Translations under genes and position numbers: made by a program
Part shown: positions 26,716 to 35,335 of the stretch, piece by piece
Numbering within the stretch: the first letter of the stretch is position 1
How the letters are laid out: every line of letters starts with the position of its first letter
Notes under the pieces: model-generated
Seen by the model: the letters and a program-made list of their open reading frames with translations, nothing else
Databases searched by the model: none
What the model was told of the DNA's origin: nothing
Assembly: GCA_030618545.1 (NCBI GenBank)
Contig: JAUXDH010000003.1
Location: 1-51,220, forward strand
DNA: 51,220 nucleotides
Direction of reading: 5' to 3'
Source: Chlorobiota bacterium
GTDB lineage: Bacteria; Bacteroidota; Bacteroidia; Bacteroidales; F082

Positions 26716-27795
26716 CTAGAGAAGATGCCGGAATGGCAGCAGCAACCATTCAAAGAATTTATTGATCAAAGGTCTGTTATGCCAGCGTTGAAAATCAAAC
26801 GGCAAAGATTCACTCTGTGTATGATTGATATGGGATTTCAATTGACCTGCAATATCAGGATCATTTCCGAAAAGCATAACTTCATACATATACCTGAAAC
26901 TGCGGTAATCGAAGTTGGAAGAACCTATGGCAAATTGACTGTCATCAATGAGCATCAGTTTGGCATGCAGGTTATTTGGCCGGTAAAACAGAAACCTGAT
27001 ACCACTTTTAAAGAGCGGGCCCAGGTATTTGTTTCGCAACACATCGATCAGGTTCACATCCGATTGTTTGGGCAGGATGACTGTAACCTCCACACCGCGT
27101 TTGGATGCATCGATCATCGCTTTTCGAAGGAGGAACCCGGGAAGAAAATAAGGGGTCTCAATAAATACTTTTTGCTTTGCATCCTTTATCATCCGGATGA
27201 ATTTCTGGTTGACACGCTTGACCGTAATGGATGGAGCATCCCGGATAATCTCAAAGTCCTTGTACCTGACCAGCCGCGTATTGAATGCTTTGTAAAGAAT
27301 GTACTTATTATAAATCCTGAAATCCTGCATAAACATTTTGGTGAAGGTAAATGTCATCCCACCTGATTTGATACGCAGCATCGATTCCCGCCAATTCATA
27401 TTATAAGCGGTAATGTTTGAGGATCCAATCCAGGTAATGTCATCATCAATCAGAACCAGTTTCCTGTGGTTCCTTTTATGTCCCCGTGTAAAGATATCAG
27501 TGTTATACTTTATCTTTTCGAAGAAACGCACCTCTCCTCCATTGTTGATCAATGCCCTGAAATAATCTTTGTTTACCGGGCCTGCACCCCAATAATCAAC
27601 AAGTATTCTAACCTCAACACCGTCACTAGCTTTTCTCGTCAAAGCCCTGCGGAAACGGTCACCAATCTCATCTTTTCCTATGCGAAAGGTTTCCAGGTAA
27701 ATATATTTCCTGGCCGACTCTATGTCATCAATTATCTGATTATAATATTGAAGGGGTTCCGAAAAAAGATGATATGGTTCTTTGATCCTGGTCAT
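26716..27795 (-). CDS. Phospholipase D-like protein, probable cardiolipin synthase
   Basis: A 359-residue protein of the phospholipase D superfamily with both HKD motifs: His110-Lys112-Asp117 (NHRKLVLIDDDITWIGSSN) and His277-Lys279-Asp284 (HAKLMLIDDSQFAIGSSNFDYRS). The pattern and the downstream RESMLRI and YMYEVMLFG fit the cardiolipin synthase branch. It lacks the N-terminal transmembrane region of ClsA, so it resembles the shorter ClsB/ClsC-type enzymes. It is divergent from yicC. The exact substrate is inferred from family. Confidence 0.85.
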   Translation of the reverse strand: MTRIKEPYHLFSEPLQYYNQIIDDIESARKYIYLETFRIGKDEIGDRFRRALTRKASDGVEVRILVDYWGAGPVNKDYFRALINNGGEVRFFEKIKYNTDIFTRGHKRNHRKLVLIDDDITWIGSSNITAYNMNWRESMLRIKSGGMTFTFTKMFMQDFRIYNKYILYKAFNTRLVRYKDFEIIRDAPSITVKRVNQKFIRMIKDAKQKVFIETPYFLPGFLLRKAMIDASKRGVEVTVILPKQSDVNLIDVLRNKYLGPLFKSGIRFLFYRPNNLHAKLMLIDDSQFAIGSSNFDYRSFRYMYEVMLFGNDPDIAGQLKSHINHTQSESLPFDFQRWHNRPLINKFFEWLLLPFRHLL

Positions 27796-27964
27796 TTACC
27801 CTGCTGATTTAGACATTAAGGGATTAGTTATGGTCAGCCTGAATGTCATTCAGACAAAATTAGAAATTCTTTACGTCTCTCCATTTTTTATTAAACATTC
27901 ACTTTTGAGAAAGTTAAGGCTGTTTGTGCAGACTTCCGGAACTCATAAGGTAATTAAATCAGTT

Positions 27965-27972
27965 TATCTTTG
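27965..27972 (+). promoter_or_regulatory. Candidate -7 promoter box for yicC-gmk-nadD
   Basis: TATCTTTG matches TAnnTTTG and lies 23 bases before the ATG at 27995. This also argues that the long upstream extension of the yicC frame to 27782 is not translated. Confidence 0.5.
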
Positions 27973-27994
27973 CATCACAAATTACCTGAAGAAT

Positions 27995-28867
27995 ATGATC
28001 AAATCAATGACTGGTTATGGTAGGATCCAGGTTGAATCCGAGAAAGCCAATATCACTATTGAAGTCAAAACCCTGAATAGTAAACAACTCGACATTAATT
28101 GCCGCATTCCTGCATCCTATAAAGAAAATGAACTTGAGATCAGGAATTTAATCAACACTAAACTAAGAAGGGGAAAAGTTGATTGTTTTATTAACATCGA
28201 AGTTACCACTGAAAATGAGGCGCCCGAGATAAATACGGAACTGGTTGAATATTATTACAAACAAATAAAGTCACTTTCCAATAAACTTAAACTTGATTCA
28301 ACTGATGACGTCCTTGGAGACATACTGCGATTCCCGGATATTTTCAAAACTCAGAACGGGGAACTGGATCAGGAAACCTGGAAGAAGACCAAAGAGGGGC
28401 TGATGAATGCCATCGACCTTGTTGATGAATTCAGAATAACTGAAGGAAAAGTGCTGGAAGCGGACTTTATCCTGAGAATCAACAATATCTTATCACTTCT
28501 TGAGAGGATCGCGCCTTTCGAAAGCGAAAGAATCAATAACATCAAAGCCAGGATTAAAACCAATCTTAATCGCCAGGAGGAGATAGATGTTGATGAAAAC
28601 CGTTTTGAGCAGGAGTTGATTTTTTACATGGAAAAGCTGGATATTACGGAGGAAAAGATTCGTTTAAATAAGCATTGTGAGTATTTTCTGGAGACCATTG
28701 GTGCAGAACTTTCTTCCGGTAAGAAACTTATCTTTATCGCACAGGAGATTGGCAGGGAGATCAACACCATTGGAGCTAAGGCAAATGATGCCGATATTCA
28801 GCGCATAGTTGTATTGATGAAAGACGAATTGGAAAAAATAAAAGAACAATTATTTAATATCCTGTAA
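27995..28867 (+). CDS. yicC: YicC-family endoribonuclease-like protein
   Basis: The ATG at 27995 gives 290 residues beginning IKSMTGYGRIQVES, the near-invariant N-terminus of the YicC family. An in-frame extension from 27782 lacks family homology and spans a promoter box. The C-terminal DUF1732 part carries RFEQELIFYMEKLDITEEKIRL, HCEYFLE and KLIFIAQEIGREINTIGAKAND. E. coli YicC is reported as an endoribonuclease. It is followed at once by gmk and then nadD, an arrangement widely seen in Bacteroidota. Confidence 0.92.
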   Translation: MIKSMTGYGRIQVESEKANITIEVKTLNSKQLDINCRIPASYKENELEIRNLINTKLRRGKVDCFINIEVTTENEAPEINTELVEYYYKQIKSLSNKLKLDSTDDVLGDILRFPDIFKTQNGELDQETWKKTKEGLMNAIDLVDEFRITEGKVLEADFILRINNILSLLERIAPFESERINNIKARIKTNLNRQEEIDVDENRFEQELIFYMEKLDITEEKIRLNKHCEYFLETIGAELSSGKKLIFIAQEIGREINTIGAKANDADIQRIVVLMKDELEKIKEQLFNIL

Positions 28868-28868
28868 G

Positions 28869-29447
28869 TTGACATCAGCCAAAAAAGGGAAACTAGTTAT
28901 ATTTTCAGCCCCTTCAGGATCTGGTAAAACCACACTCGTCAAATACCTGATGGAGCAAATGGACAATCTTCAATTCTCTGTTTCAGCCTGCACACGAGAA
29001 AAACGTGCAGGAGAGATGGAAGGTAAAGATTACTATTTCCTCAGCCCCGATGACTTCAGAAAAAAGATCACTAACGATGAATTTGTTGAGTGGGAGGAGG
29101 TTTATCCTGATCATTATTATGGTACACTTTTCTCGGAGGTTGAGCGGATAAGAAATCTAGGAAAGCACGTTGTGTTTGATGTGGATGTGGTTGGTGGGCT
29201 TAACATTAAGAAGCAATATGCCGTGGAGGCGCTTGCCATATTTGTCAGACCGCCATCAGTGGCTGAATTAAAAAATCGACTGATTAGCCGTGGCACTGAC
29301 CATTCTGATAAAATCAATTTGCGAATTGAAAAAGCAACCTACGAATTATCGTTTGAAAAGAAATTCGATAAAGTGATTATAAATGATGATCTTGCTGATG
29401 CAAAGTGCGCTACTGTTATGTTTGTAGAACAATTCATTCATCATTAA
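28869..29447 (+). CDS. gmk: Guanylate kinase
   Basis: Phosphorylates GMP to GDP with ATP, an essential nucleotide-salvage and synthesis step. The P-loop is SAPSGSGKTT at about residues 13-22, followed by SACTREKRAGEMEGKDYYFL (GMP-binding region), EFVEWEEVYPDHYYGTL and FDVDVVGGLNIKKQY. The length of 192 residues is normal. The start is TTG at 28869, one base after the yicC stop, which suggests translational coupling. Confidence 0.95.
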   Translation: MTSAKKGKLVIFSAPSGSGKTTLVKYLMEQMDNLQFSVSACTREKRAGEMEGKDYYFLSPDDFRKKITNDEFVEWEEVYPDHYYGTLFSEVERIRNLGKHVVFDVDVVGGLNIKKQYAVEALAIFVRPPSVAELKNRLISRGTDHSDKINLRIEKATYELSFEKKFDKVIINDDLADAKCATVMFVEQFIHH

Positions 29448-29513
29448 TGGATTAAAATCTTACATTGGCAACATGAGTGAAAGTAAAATACTGATCAAAC
29501 CATAACAATTGCT

Positions 29514-30104
29514 TTGGAGACTTCTAAACATAAAATCACGGGGCTTTTGTTCGGATCGTTCAATCCGATACATCATGGCCATCTGATTCTTGCCTCCTAC
29601 ATGCTTGAATTTTCTGATCTTGATGAAGTGTGGTTTGTGGTTTCACCGCAGAATCCCCTCAAAGAGAAAAAGAGCCTGCTGGCCGATTACCATCGGTTGG
29701 CATTGGTAAATATTGCTGTTGAAGACCATTACAGGTTCCGGGCGACAGATATTGAATTCAAGATGCCAAGACCGTCCTATTCGATCGATACCCTGACATG
29801 GCTGAGTGAAAAATATGCCGACAGGCAATTTGTTGTCATTTGTGGTACCGATGTGTTTCCAAGTCTTCACAAGTGGAAAAACTACAACGAAATTCTCAAC
29901 CAATACCAGCTTTATGTCTATCCCCGACCGGGTTTTGAAATGGGAGAATTCGAAGGGCATCCGGCCATCAGGATATTTAAAGCGCCTTTATTGGAAATCT
30001 CGTCAAGTTTTATCAGGAAAGGAATTAAAGAAAAGAAAAACATGGCCTTCTGGATGCCGGAAAAAGTATATGAATACATTCTGGAAATGCACTTTTACGA
30101 ATAG
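29514..30104 (+). CDS. nadD: Nicotinate-nucleotide adenylyltransferase
   Basis: Makes deamido-NAD from nicotinate mononucleotide and ATP. The nucleotidyltransferase motif is GLLFGSFNPIHHGHLILASYM; the second motif is ISSSFIRKGIKEKK. Other signatures are WFVVSPQNPLKEKKSLLADYHRL, FKMPRPSYSIDTLTWLSEKY and FVVICGTDVFPSLHKWKNY. The length of 196 residues is normal. The start is TTG at 29514, the only start in frame near the motif. It is third in the yicC-gmk-nadD group. Confidence 0.94.
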   Translation: METSKHKITGLLFGSFNPIHHGHLILASYMLEFSDLDEVWFVVSPQNPLKEKKSLLADYHRLALVNIAVEDHYRFRATDIEFKMPRPSYSIDTLTWLSEKYADRQFVVICGTDVFPSLHKWKNYNEILNQYQLYVYPRPGFEMGEFEGHPAIRIFKAPLLEISSSFIRKGIKEKKNMAFWMPEKVYEYILEMHFYE

Positions 30105-30155
30105 AAGTGCAAGTAAACATAACCCCGACCAAAGGACGTGGATTTCTAAACTATA

Positions 30156-32435
30156 TCAAAACTCATCCCCCTCTTCAGTAAATCCTTCACCTTCACCCTG
30201 ATTCTGCTTATCGTATTTCTCGCAATCAAATTCGATGGAAATATCTTTGAGTGGTTTTTCAAAATCCCCTTTACCAATGCCCAGGCTAGGATCGGCATAA
30301 ACCTTTTTCATGTAAATTGCCCAGATAGGAAGGGCCATGTTGGCACCCTGTCCCAGTGTAATGGTTCTGAAGTGGACACTTCTGTCTTCGTTACCTACCC
30401 AGATACCTGTAGTAAGCTCAGGGATTATTCCCATAAACCATCCGTCAGATTGATTTTGGGTAGTCCCTGTTTTACCGGCTACGGGATTGGTAAAGCCATA
30501 CTTGTATCTTAAACGGATCCCCGTTCCGCTCTCAACCACGCCCTTCATCAATTCAATCATTTTGTAGGCGGTGATGTTATCCATGGCCTCAGTTTTTTCA
30601 GGAACAAACCGATCCAAAACATTTCCGTTTTTGTCTTCAATCTTGGTGACGAAAACAGGTTTAATGTAAACACCCTTATTGGCAAATGTATTCATGGCGC
30701 CAACCATCTCATAAAGCGATAGATCAGGTGTGCCCAGGGCGATTGCCGGAACTGCAGGAATCGGGGATTCAACACCCAGGTTTCTGACCATATTTACAAC
30801 TGACAATGGAGAAAATCTTTTAATCAGATAAGCTGATATCCAGTTATTGGAGTTTGCCAACGCCCATTTCAAGGTAACCTCCTCACCTATCCTTTCATCT
30901 GAAGAGTTTCTTGGCGTCCAGAATGTACCATCATCCAGTTCCGCACTATAGGAAATATTAGAAACTTTATAACAGGGAGAATACTCCGTTTCCTGCATGG
31001 CCAGGGTATAAAGAAATGGTTTGAATGTGGACCCTACCTGTCTCCTTCCCTGGGTTACATGGTCATACTTGAAATAACGGTAATCATTTCCGCCAACATA
31101 GGCCCTTACATATCCGGTATGCGTTTCCATCGACATCAGCCCAGTGCGCAGCAGGTACTTGTAATGCAAGATTGAGTCCATTGGAGTCATCACCGTATCT
31201 ACTGAACCATTCCATGTAAAGATCCTCATTTCAGTAAGGGTGTTGAAAGAAATGTCAATAGAATCTTTATCCACACCGGCATTTCGTAATCTCCTGTACC
31301 GCTCACTCCTTTTCATTGCCTGGTACATGATCTTTTCAATTGCGGGTTCAATCTCTTCCTCATCATCAAAATCAAATACAAAAGGAGCATTGGTATATCC
31401 ATCCCAATGTTTGTAAAAGCTGGGCTGCAGATCTAATGCGAGGTGCTCCCTTACAGCCTCCTCAGCATACTGCTGCATCGTGGAATTGATGGTTGTATAA
31501 ATTTTCAATCCATCGGTGTAGAGATTGTATGGGTCTCCATTTGCTTTATAATGGGCGCTGCACCATTGTTTCATTTCCCTCCTGAGGTATTCGCGAAAAT
31601 AGGTGGCAAGTCCCTGGTTGTGATCAAGCATGCTGTATTTCGAAACACCAAGTGGCAATTCCTTCACAGAATCGTAAACATCTTCATCTATGTAATCGTA
31701 TTTATTCATCTGCCAGAGGACGAGGTTCCTTCGTTCAACAGACTGCTCAGGATTTCTAATCGGACTGAAGGCAGTGGGCTTGTTTACCACACCTGCCATC
31801 AGGGCTGATTCCTGAAGATTTAGTGAATCAGGGGTTTTTCCGAAAAAGGTTTTTGCTGCAGATTTGATACCGTAAGCGTTGTGTCCATAAAACACGGTGT
31901 TCAAGTACATGGCTATGATCTCTTCCTTTGAATAGTACCTTTCCAGTTTAATGGCTGTTACCCATTCTTTGAATTTTCGCATTACCAGCTCGGGCGTATT
32001 CAGATTTCCCCTGGGAAACAGATTCTTAGCCAACTGCTGTGTTAGCGTACTGCCACCTCCCTTTCTACTTCCTGAAACCACTCCATAAAATACCCTGAAA
32101 AGCGCCCGCATATCTACGCCCGAATGATCTTGAAACCTGATATCCTCAATGGCCATCAGCGCATTGATAAGATCCGGTGAGATATCCCTGTAATCGACGT
32201 TTGAACGATTCTCGATAAAAAAGGTACCGAGTATCACCCCATCTGAAGAATAAATTTCTGTAGCGAGATTACTTTTGGGGTTTTCCAACTCTTCAAAGGT
32301 GGGCATTGGCCCAAACCATTCATGAATGATACCATAGAAAAACAGCACCACCAGTAAAAATAATGTTAACAGTATCAGCCAGAACTTAACCAGGTAGTTG
32401 AGAATTTTCTTTTTCTTCACCGTCTCTTTTGTCAT
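30156..32435 (-). CDS. Bifunctional penicillin-binding protein 1A (glycosyltransferase/transpeptidase)
   Basis: A 759-residue class A PBP that polymerises and cross-links peptidoglycan at the inner membrane. One N-terminal transmembrane helix (about 12-36) precedes the GT51 domain with Glu97 in AIEDIRFQDHSGVD and GGSTLTQQLAKNLF. The transpeptidase has SxxK at 469-472 (GSTFKPF), SxN-type SNN at 529-531 and KTG at 655-657 (VAGKTGTTQNQSDGWF). The C-terminal tail is acidic and Gly-rich. It is the last gene of a ricT-gldH-PBP1A run, 21 bases after gldH. Confidence 0.95.
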   Translation of the reverse strand: MTKETVKKKKILNYLVKFWLILLTLFLLVVLFFYGIIHEWFGPMPTFEELENPKSNLATEIYSSDGVILGTFFIENRSNVDYRDISPDLINALMAIEDIRFQDHSGVDMRALFRVFYGVVSGSRKGGGSTLTQQLAKNLFPRGNLNTPELVMRKFKEWVTAIKLERYYSKEEIIAMYLNTVFYGHNAYGIKSAAKTFFGKTPDSLNLQESALMAGVVNKPTAFSPIRNPEQSVERRNLVLWQMNKYDYIDEDVYDSVKELPLGVSKYSMLDHNQGLATYFREYLRREMKQWCSAHYKANGDPYNLYTDGLKIYTTINSTMQQYAEEAVREHLALDLQPSFYKHWDGYTNAPFVFDFDDEEEIEPAIEKIMYQAMKRSERYRRLRNAGVDKDSIDISFNTLTEMRIFTWNGSVDTVMTPMDSILHYKYLLRTGLMSMETHTGYVRAYVGGNDYRYFKYDHVTQGRRQVGSTFKPFLYTLAMQETEYSPCYKVSNISYSAELDDGTFWTPRNSSDERIGEEVTLKWALANSNNWISAYLIKRFSPLSVVNMVRNLGVESPIPAVPAIALGTPDLSLYEMVGAMNTFANKGVYIKPVFVTKIEDKNGNVLDRFVPEKTEAMDNITAYKMIELMKGVVESGTGIRLRYKYGFTNPVAGKTGTTQNQSDGWFMGIIPELTTGIWVGNEDRSVHFRTITLGQGANMALPIWAIYMKKVYADPSLGIGKGDFEKPLKDISIEFDCEKYDKQNQGEGEGFTEEGDEF

Positions 32436-32456
32436 CTGTTGATTAATTAAACTTCG

Positions 32457-32939
32457 TTAATCAGTCTTTTCTATTCTGAGGCCTACCCCAACAATTCCAT
32501 GCAAAGTGTCTGCTCTCATAGCTTGCTGAATAAGGAATTCATATTTACCCTTGAGCGGAAACTGCAAACCGGATTTCAGGATGATCCTGTTCTCTTTAAT
32601 ACTGCCCCAACCCTTACCAAGCCATTTGCCTGTGTTATTGGCAAGGATACATTCGATGGTGTCGCGGGTGATGTTTCCATTTGGAAATTTTGTTCTCAGA
32701 AAAACATAAAGATTGCTGAAGCGGTAATCGGTATTGTTCCTGACATTAAGCACAAAATCACATTGTGAAACAGTGTCGTTAATGACCACTTCAAACCGTG
32801 CCGCGTCATCTTTGAACCACTTACTGTCCTGAAGTTCTACATGTGCATCGTAGACAGCATGAAATCCACATGCACTTATGGATAGCACAGATAAAAGCAG
32901 GATAAAAATTCTGAGTGTTCGTATAGGTATTGAGATCAT
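32457..32939 (-). CDS. gldH: Gliding-motility lipoprotein GldH family
   Basis: A 160-residue lipoprotein: signal segment LRIFILLLSVLSISAC with the lipobox Cys near residue 24. Family features are VELQDSKWFKDDAARFEVVINDT, FLRTKFPNGNITRDTIECIL and GKYEFLIQQAMRADTLHGIVGVGLRIEK. GldH is needed for gliding in Flavobacterium johnsoniae, but homologues are common in non-gliding Bacteroidota and their role there is unsettled. It lies between ricT and a PBP1A gene, a conserved neighbourhood. Confidence 0.88.
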   Translation of the reverse strand: MISIPIRTLRIFILLLSVLSISACGFHAVYDAHVELQDSKWFKDDAARFEVVINDTVSQCDFVLNVRNNTDYRFSNLYVFLRTKFPNGNITRDTIECILANNTGKWLGKGWGSIKENRIILKSGLQFPLKGKYEFLIQQAMRADTLHGIVGVGLRIEKTD

Positions 32940-32995
32940 TCTGAATTAAGAATGTGAAATAATAAAAAATATTGTTTGGAATACCATTAATCGGA

Positions 32996-34105
32996 CTAAA
33001 TCACAAAAGCAAAATCATCATTACCTGTTCCATCCATAGTACTTTTTACTTCTTTCTGTGTGGCATAGCTTTCAAGGTCAGGTGCCAGTTTTCCTTTATT
33101 GTTCAGGCTGATGATCTCTTTTACCTTGTCTGTTGATATAGCCATCATATTGTTGGAATCATCGGCATAAGCAAACCACATGATTTTTCTGAAAACGTCA
33201 CTCTTTTGATGAAAGGCATCACCTTTCTGTGTTTTTAGCCTGGTTCTTGAATCAGGGAAACTCTTCAGACTATCCACATAATTGTCCACTTCATAATTTA
33301 GGCAACACTTTAATTTTCCACACTGACCGGCAAGTTTCTGAGGATTGAGTGACAATTGCTGTACGCGGGCCGAATTGGTGGAAACACTTTTAAATCCACT
33401 CATCCACGATGAACAGCAAAGCTCTCTTCCACATGAGCCAATACCTCCCAGTTTTGCAGCCTCCTGCCTCATTCCAATCTGCCGCATTTCAATCCTGACC
33501 CTGAATGACTCGGCAAGTTTTCTAATCAACTCCCTGAAATCTACCCGTTCACTCGCCGTATAATAGAAAATCGCTTTGGTTTTGTCTCCCTGGTACTCCA
33601 CATCATTGATCTTCATCTCCAATCCAAGATCAAGGGCAATAACCCTGGTCTTGTACATTGTCGACTCCTCGAGTGACATTGCATTGTACCACTTCTCAAT
33701 GTCAGCTAATCTGGCATGCCGGAAAACGCGCCTGGTTTCCTTTTTTTCAGCATCAAAATTCTTGCGCCCCATCTGAAGGCGTACAATATCACCGGTAAGT
33801 GAAACTATTCCAATGTCATGACCCGGACTTGCCTCAACGGCAACAAGTTCACCCTCACGAAGTGTTATCTCAACAGGATAACTGAAGAAATCCTTCCGGC
33901 CATTCTTAAACCGGATTTCAACATATTTTAAGTTTTGCGTATCGGTTGTTTCATTGATATCTGATAACCAATTATAAGATGACAGTTTACAGCATCTTTG
34001 CTGGTTAATATTCGGATTGGATTGTTCGGTATTCTTCAGAAAACAACAGCCCCTTGTGGCGGATATATATTGATCTTGCGTTGGTTGTTCAGTAATTCCT
34101 TCCAT
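32996..34105 (-). CDS. ricT: RicT (YaaT/PSP1) family regulatory iron-sulfur complex subunit
   Basis: A protein of about 369 residues with the PSP1 domain: FKNGRKDFFSYP early, then KIDDVEYQGDK-like IFYYTASERVDFRELIRKLAESFRVRIEMRQIGMRQEAAKLGGIGSCGRELCC (conserved Cys residues) and LNPQKLAGQCGKLKCCLNYE. In Bacillus the RicT-RicA-RicF complex binds Fe-S clusters and aids RNA processing by RNase Y. Here only RicT is present. The ATG at 34105 is preferred to a TTG at 34114. A TACCTTTG box on the minus strand at 34135-34142 is a good promoter candidate for ricT-gldH-PBP1A. Confidence 0.9.
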   Translation of the reverse strand: MEGITEQPTQDQYISATRGCCFLKNTEQSNPNINQQRCCKLSSYNWLSDINETTDTQNLKYVEIRFKNGRKDFFSYPVEITLREGELVAVEASPGHDIGIVSLTGDIVRLQMGRKNFDAEKKETRRVFRHARLADIEKWYNAMSLEESTMYKTRVIALDLGLEMKINDVEYQGDKTKAIFYYTASERVDFRELIRKLAESFRVRIEMRQIGMRQEAAKLGGIGSCGRELCCSSWMSGFKSVSTNSARVQQLSLNPQKLAGQCGKLKCCLNYEVDNYVDSLKSFPDSRTRLKTQKGDAFHQKSDVFRKIMWFAYADDSNNMMAISTDKVKEIISLNNKGKLAPDLESYATQKEVKSTMDGTGNDDFAFVI

Positions 34106-34134
34106 ATCTCTCAAAGCCCTTTATACTTACATTG

Positions 34135-34142
34135 CAAAGGTA
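34135..34142 (-). promoter_or_regulatory. Candidate -7 promoter box for ricT-gldH-PBP1A
   Basis: Reads TACCTTTG on the minus strand, matching TAnnTTTG, 29 bases upstream of the ricT ATG at 34105. Confidence 0.5.
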
Positions 34143-34207
34143 ATTGAAAGTTTTAATTGGGTAAGTGGTTAATTGTCAGCTAAACATTGAGCAAATGTTA
34201 GTTTATC

Positions 34208-34244
34208 GTTAAGTATTTGGAAGGGCATTTAACATTTACTTAAC
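34208..34244. promoter_or_regulatory. Inverted repeat upstream of the bufferin-locus sigma gene
   Basis: GTTAAGTA (34208-34215) and TACTTAAC (34237-34244) are perfect 8-bp inverted arms 21 bases apart. A smaller pair, AACATT and AATGTT, lies at 34183-34199. They are about 80 and 125 bases upstream of the sigma ATG, in AT-rich DNA, so chance is possible. Confidence 0.3.
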
Positions 34245-34296
34245 AATAAAAATTAAAAATTAATGGCCTAAACGGGATAACTATCAATCTGTGTAT

Positions 34297-34304
34297 TATT
34301 TTTA
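34297..34304 (+). promoter_or_regulatory. Candidate promoter box for the second ECF sigma gene
   Basis: TATTTTTA resembles the -7 box TAnnTTTG with one mismatch and lies 18 bases before the ATG at 34323, giving a very short leader. It is embedded in ATTATTTTTACCCTGAC, which closely resembles the sequence upstream of the bufferin-like gene at 35264. Confidence 0.35.
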
Positions 34305-34322
34305 CCCTGACTTTTATCTCTT

Positions 34323-34913
34323 ATGGGCCAATCAAAAGATAATCAAGATTCCAGGCAGCACAGCTTAAATCCGGATAAATGGGTTGATTCCCATGGAGAT
34401 TATCTCTACAATTACGCCTACAGCAGGGTAAACTCAAAAGAACTTGCTGAAGACCTGGTACAGGAAACTTTTGTTGCCGGACTTCGGGCAATGAAATCCT
34501 TTCAGGGTCGAAGTACCGAAATCACCTGGCTCATTTCTATTCTTAAAAGGAAGGTAATTGATCATTACCGCAAAATGTCGAGCAACAAAGAAATTACTTC
34601 ATCCGAGTTTAGCAGACCGTTTCAAAAAGATGGAGCTTCCCAGGGACACTGGATCATGGAACGCGCTCCCAAAGAGTGGCCGGATGAGCTTGACGATCCT
34701 ATCCATCAGAAAGAATTCAGGCTTGTACTTGAAAAATGCCTTTCGCATTTACCTGACAAATTAAAAGCTGTATTCGTCCTTAAATTCATCGAAGAAATAA
34801 ATAGTGATGAAGTATGTAAGGAGTTGGGGTGCACGCCGTCTAACCTCTGGGTTATGATGCACAGGGCCAGGTTAAGGCTCAGGGAATGTATCGAGCTAAA
34901 ATGGCTTAAATGA
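34323..34913 (+). CDS. ECF-family sigma factor of the bufferin-like locus
   Basis: A 196-residue ECF sigma factor. Region 2 has SHGDYLYNYAYSRVNSKELAEDLVQETFVAGL; region 4 has KLKAVFVLKFIEEINSDEVCKELGCTPSNLWVMMHRARLRLREC. The two are joined by a long linker (about residues 85-130). The stop overlaps the start of a zinc-finger anti-sigma by four bases (ATGA), so the two are made in step. Its likely targets are the exported Cys-rich EGKCG protein and the DoxX-family gene just downstream. In proteobacteria, bufferin operons are controlled by ECF factors such as Caulobacter SigF; that comparison is from family knowledge. Confidence 0.9.
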   Translation: MGQSKDNQDSRQHSLNPDKWVDSHGDYLYNYAYSRVNSKELAEDLVQETFVAGLRAMKSFQGRSTEITWLISILKRKVIDHYRKMSSNKEITSSEFSRPFQKDGASQGHWIMERAPKEWPDELDDPIHQKEFRLVLEKCLSHLPDKLKAVFVLKFIEEINSDEVCKELGCTPSNLWVMMHRARLRLRECIELKWLK

Positions 34914-35206
34914 GCAAGATGAAAGAAATAATGATGAAGGGCATGAACAAGGTCATGCTGGATTGTGATCACGCAACCTACCTTGCTGTAAAGGAGGAAT
35001 CGGAAAAGCTGGGGTGTATACAAAAGCTGCAGTTAAGGATGCACCTGATGGGTTGTAAATTATGCCGCGCATTTGTTGAACAATCCAAAACCATCTCTGA
35101 AGAGGTTACTTCCATGAAAACGATTGATCCCGATCATTATGAAGTCGAGTTGACCGAAGATCAGTCCGAAAGCCTGAAAAAAGTTGTTGAGGAACACAAA
35201 AACTGA
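34910..35206 (+). CDS. Zinc-finger (ZAS-type) soluble anti-sigma factor
   Basis: A 98-residue protein without membrane segments. It holds His45-x3-Cys49-x2-Cys52 (MHLMGCKLC), the ZAS signature, with an earlier CDHATYLAVKEESEKLG that matches the conserved first helix of Bacteroidota zinc-finger anti-sigmas. The C-terminal 40 residues are acidic and helical. ZAS proteins bind the sigma factor and often release it when the zinc thiols are oxidised or metallated. The gene overlaps the sigma gene by four bases. A role as a cytoplasmic redox or metal sensor for this locus is inference. Confidence 0.8.
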   Translation: MSKMKEIMMKGMNKVMLDCDHATYLAVKEESEKLGCIQKLQLRMHLMGCKLCRAFVEQSKTISEEVTSMKTIDPDHYEVELTEDQSESLKKVVEEHKN

Positions 35207-35265
35207 TTACGCGATTCCTTTCTGTTAATCTTAAATTCCCTGTTTTTTACAAAGTTTGTAAGGAT

Positions 35266-35273
35266 TATTTTTC
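35266..35273 (+). promoter_or_regulatory. Candidate promoter region of the bufferin-like gene
   Basis: TATTTTTC sits in ATTATTTTTCCCTGACG, close to the sequence before the sigma gene at 34296. Around it, GTAAGG (35258-35263) and CGTC (35279-35282) are 15 bases apart and could instead be ECF-type -35 and -10 elements. The leader to the ATG at 35336 is about 55 bases and AT-rich. Confidence 0.35.
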
Positions 35274-35335
35274 CCTGACGTCTAAGCTAACGAAACATAG
35301 AAATCTATTCAATAATTAATTAAATAATTTAAATC

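Noticed and set aside
26725-27366. A 213-codon plus-strand frame opposite the phospholipase D-like gene.
   Set aside because: The minus-strand gene has both HKD motifs; the plus frame has no recognisable features.
27782-27994. N-terminal extension of the yicC frame by 71 codons.
   Set aside because: YicC proteins begin at IKSMTGYG, which matches the ATG at 27995, and a TATCTTTG promoter box lies inside the extension.
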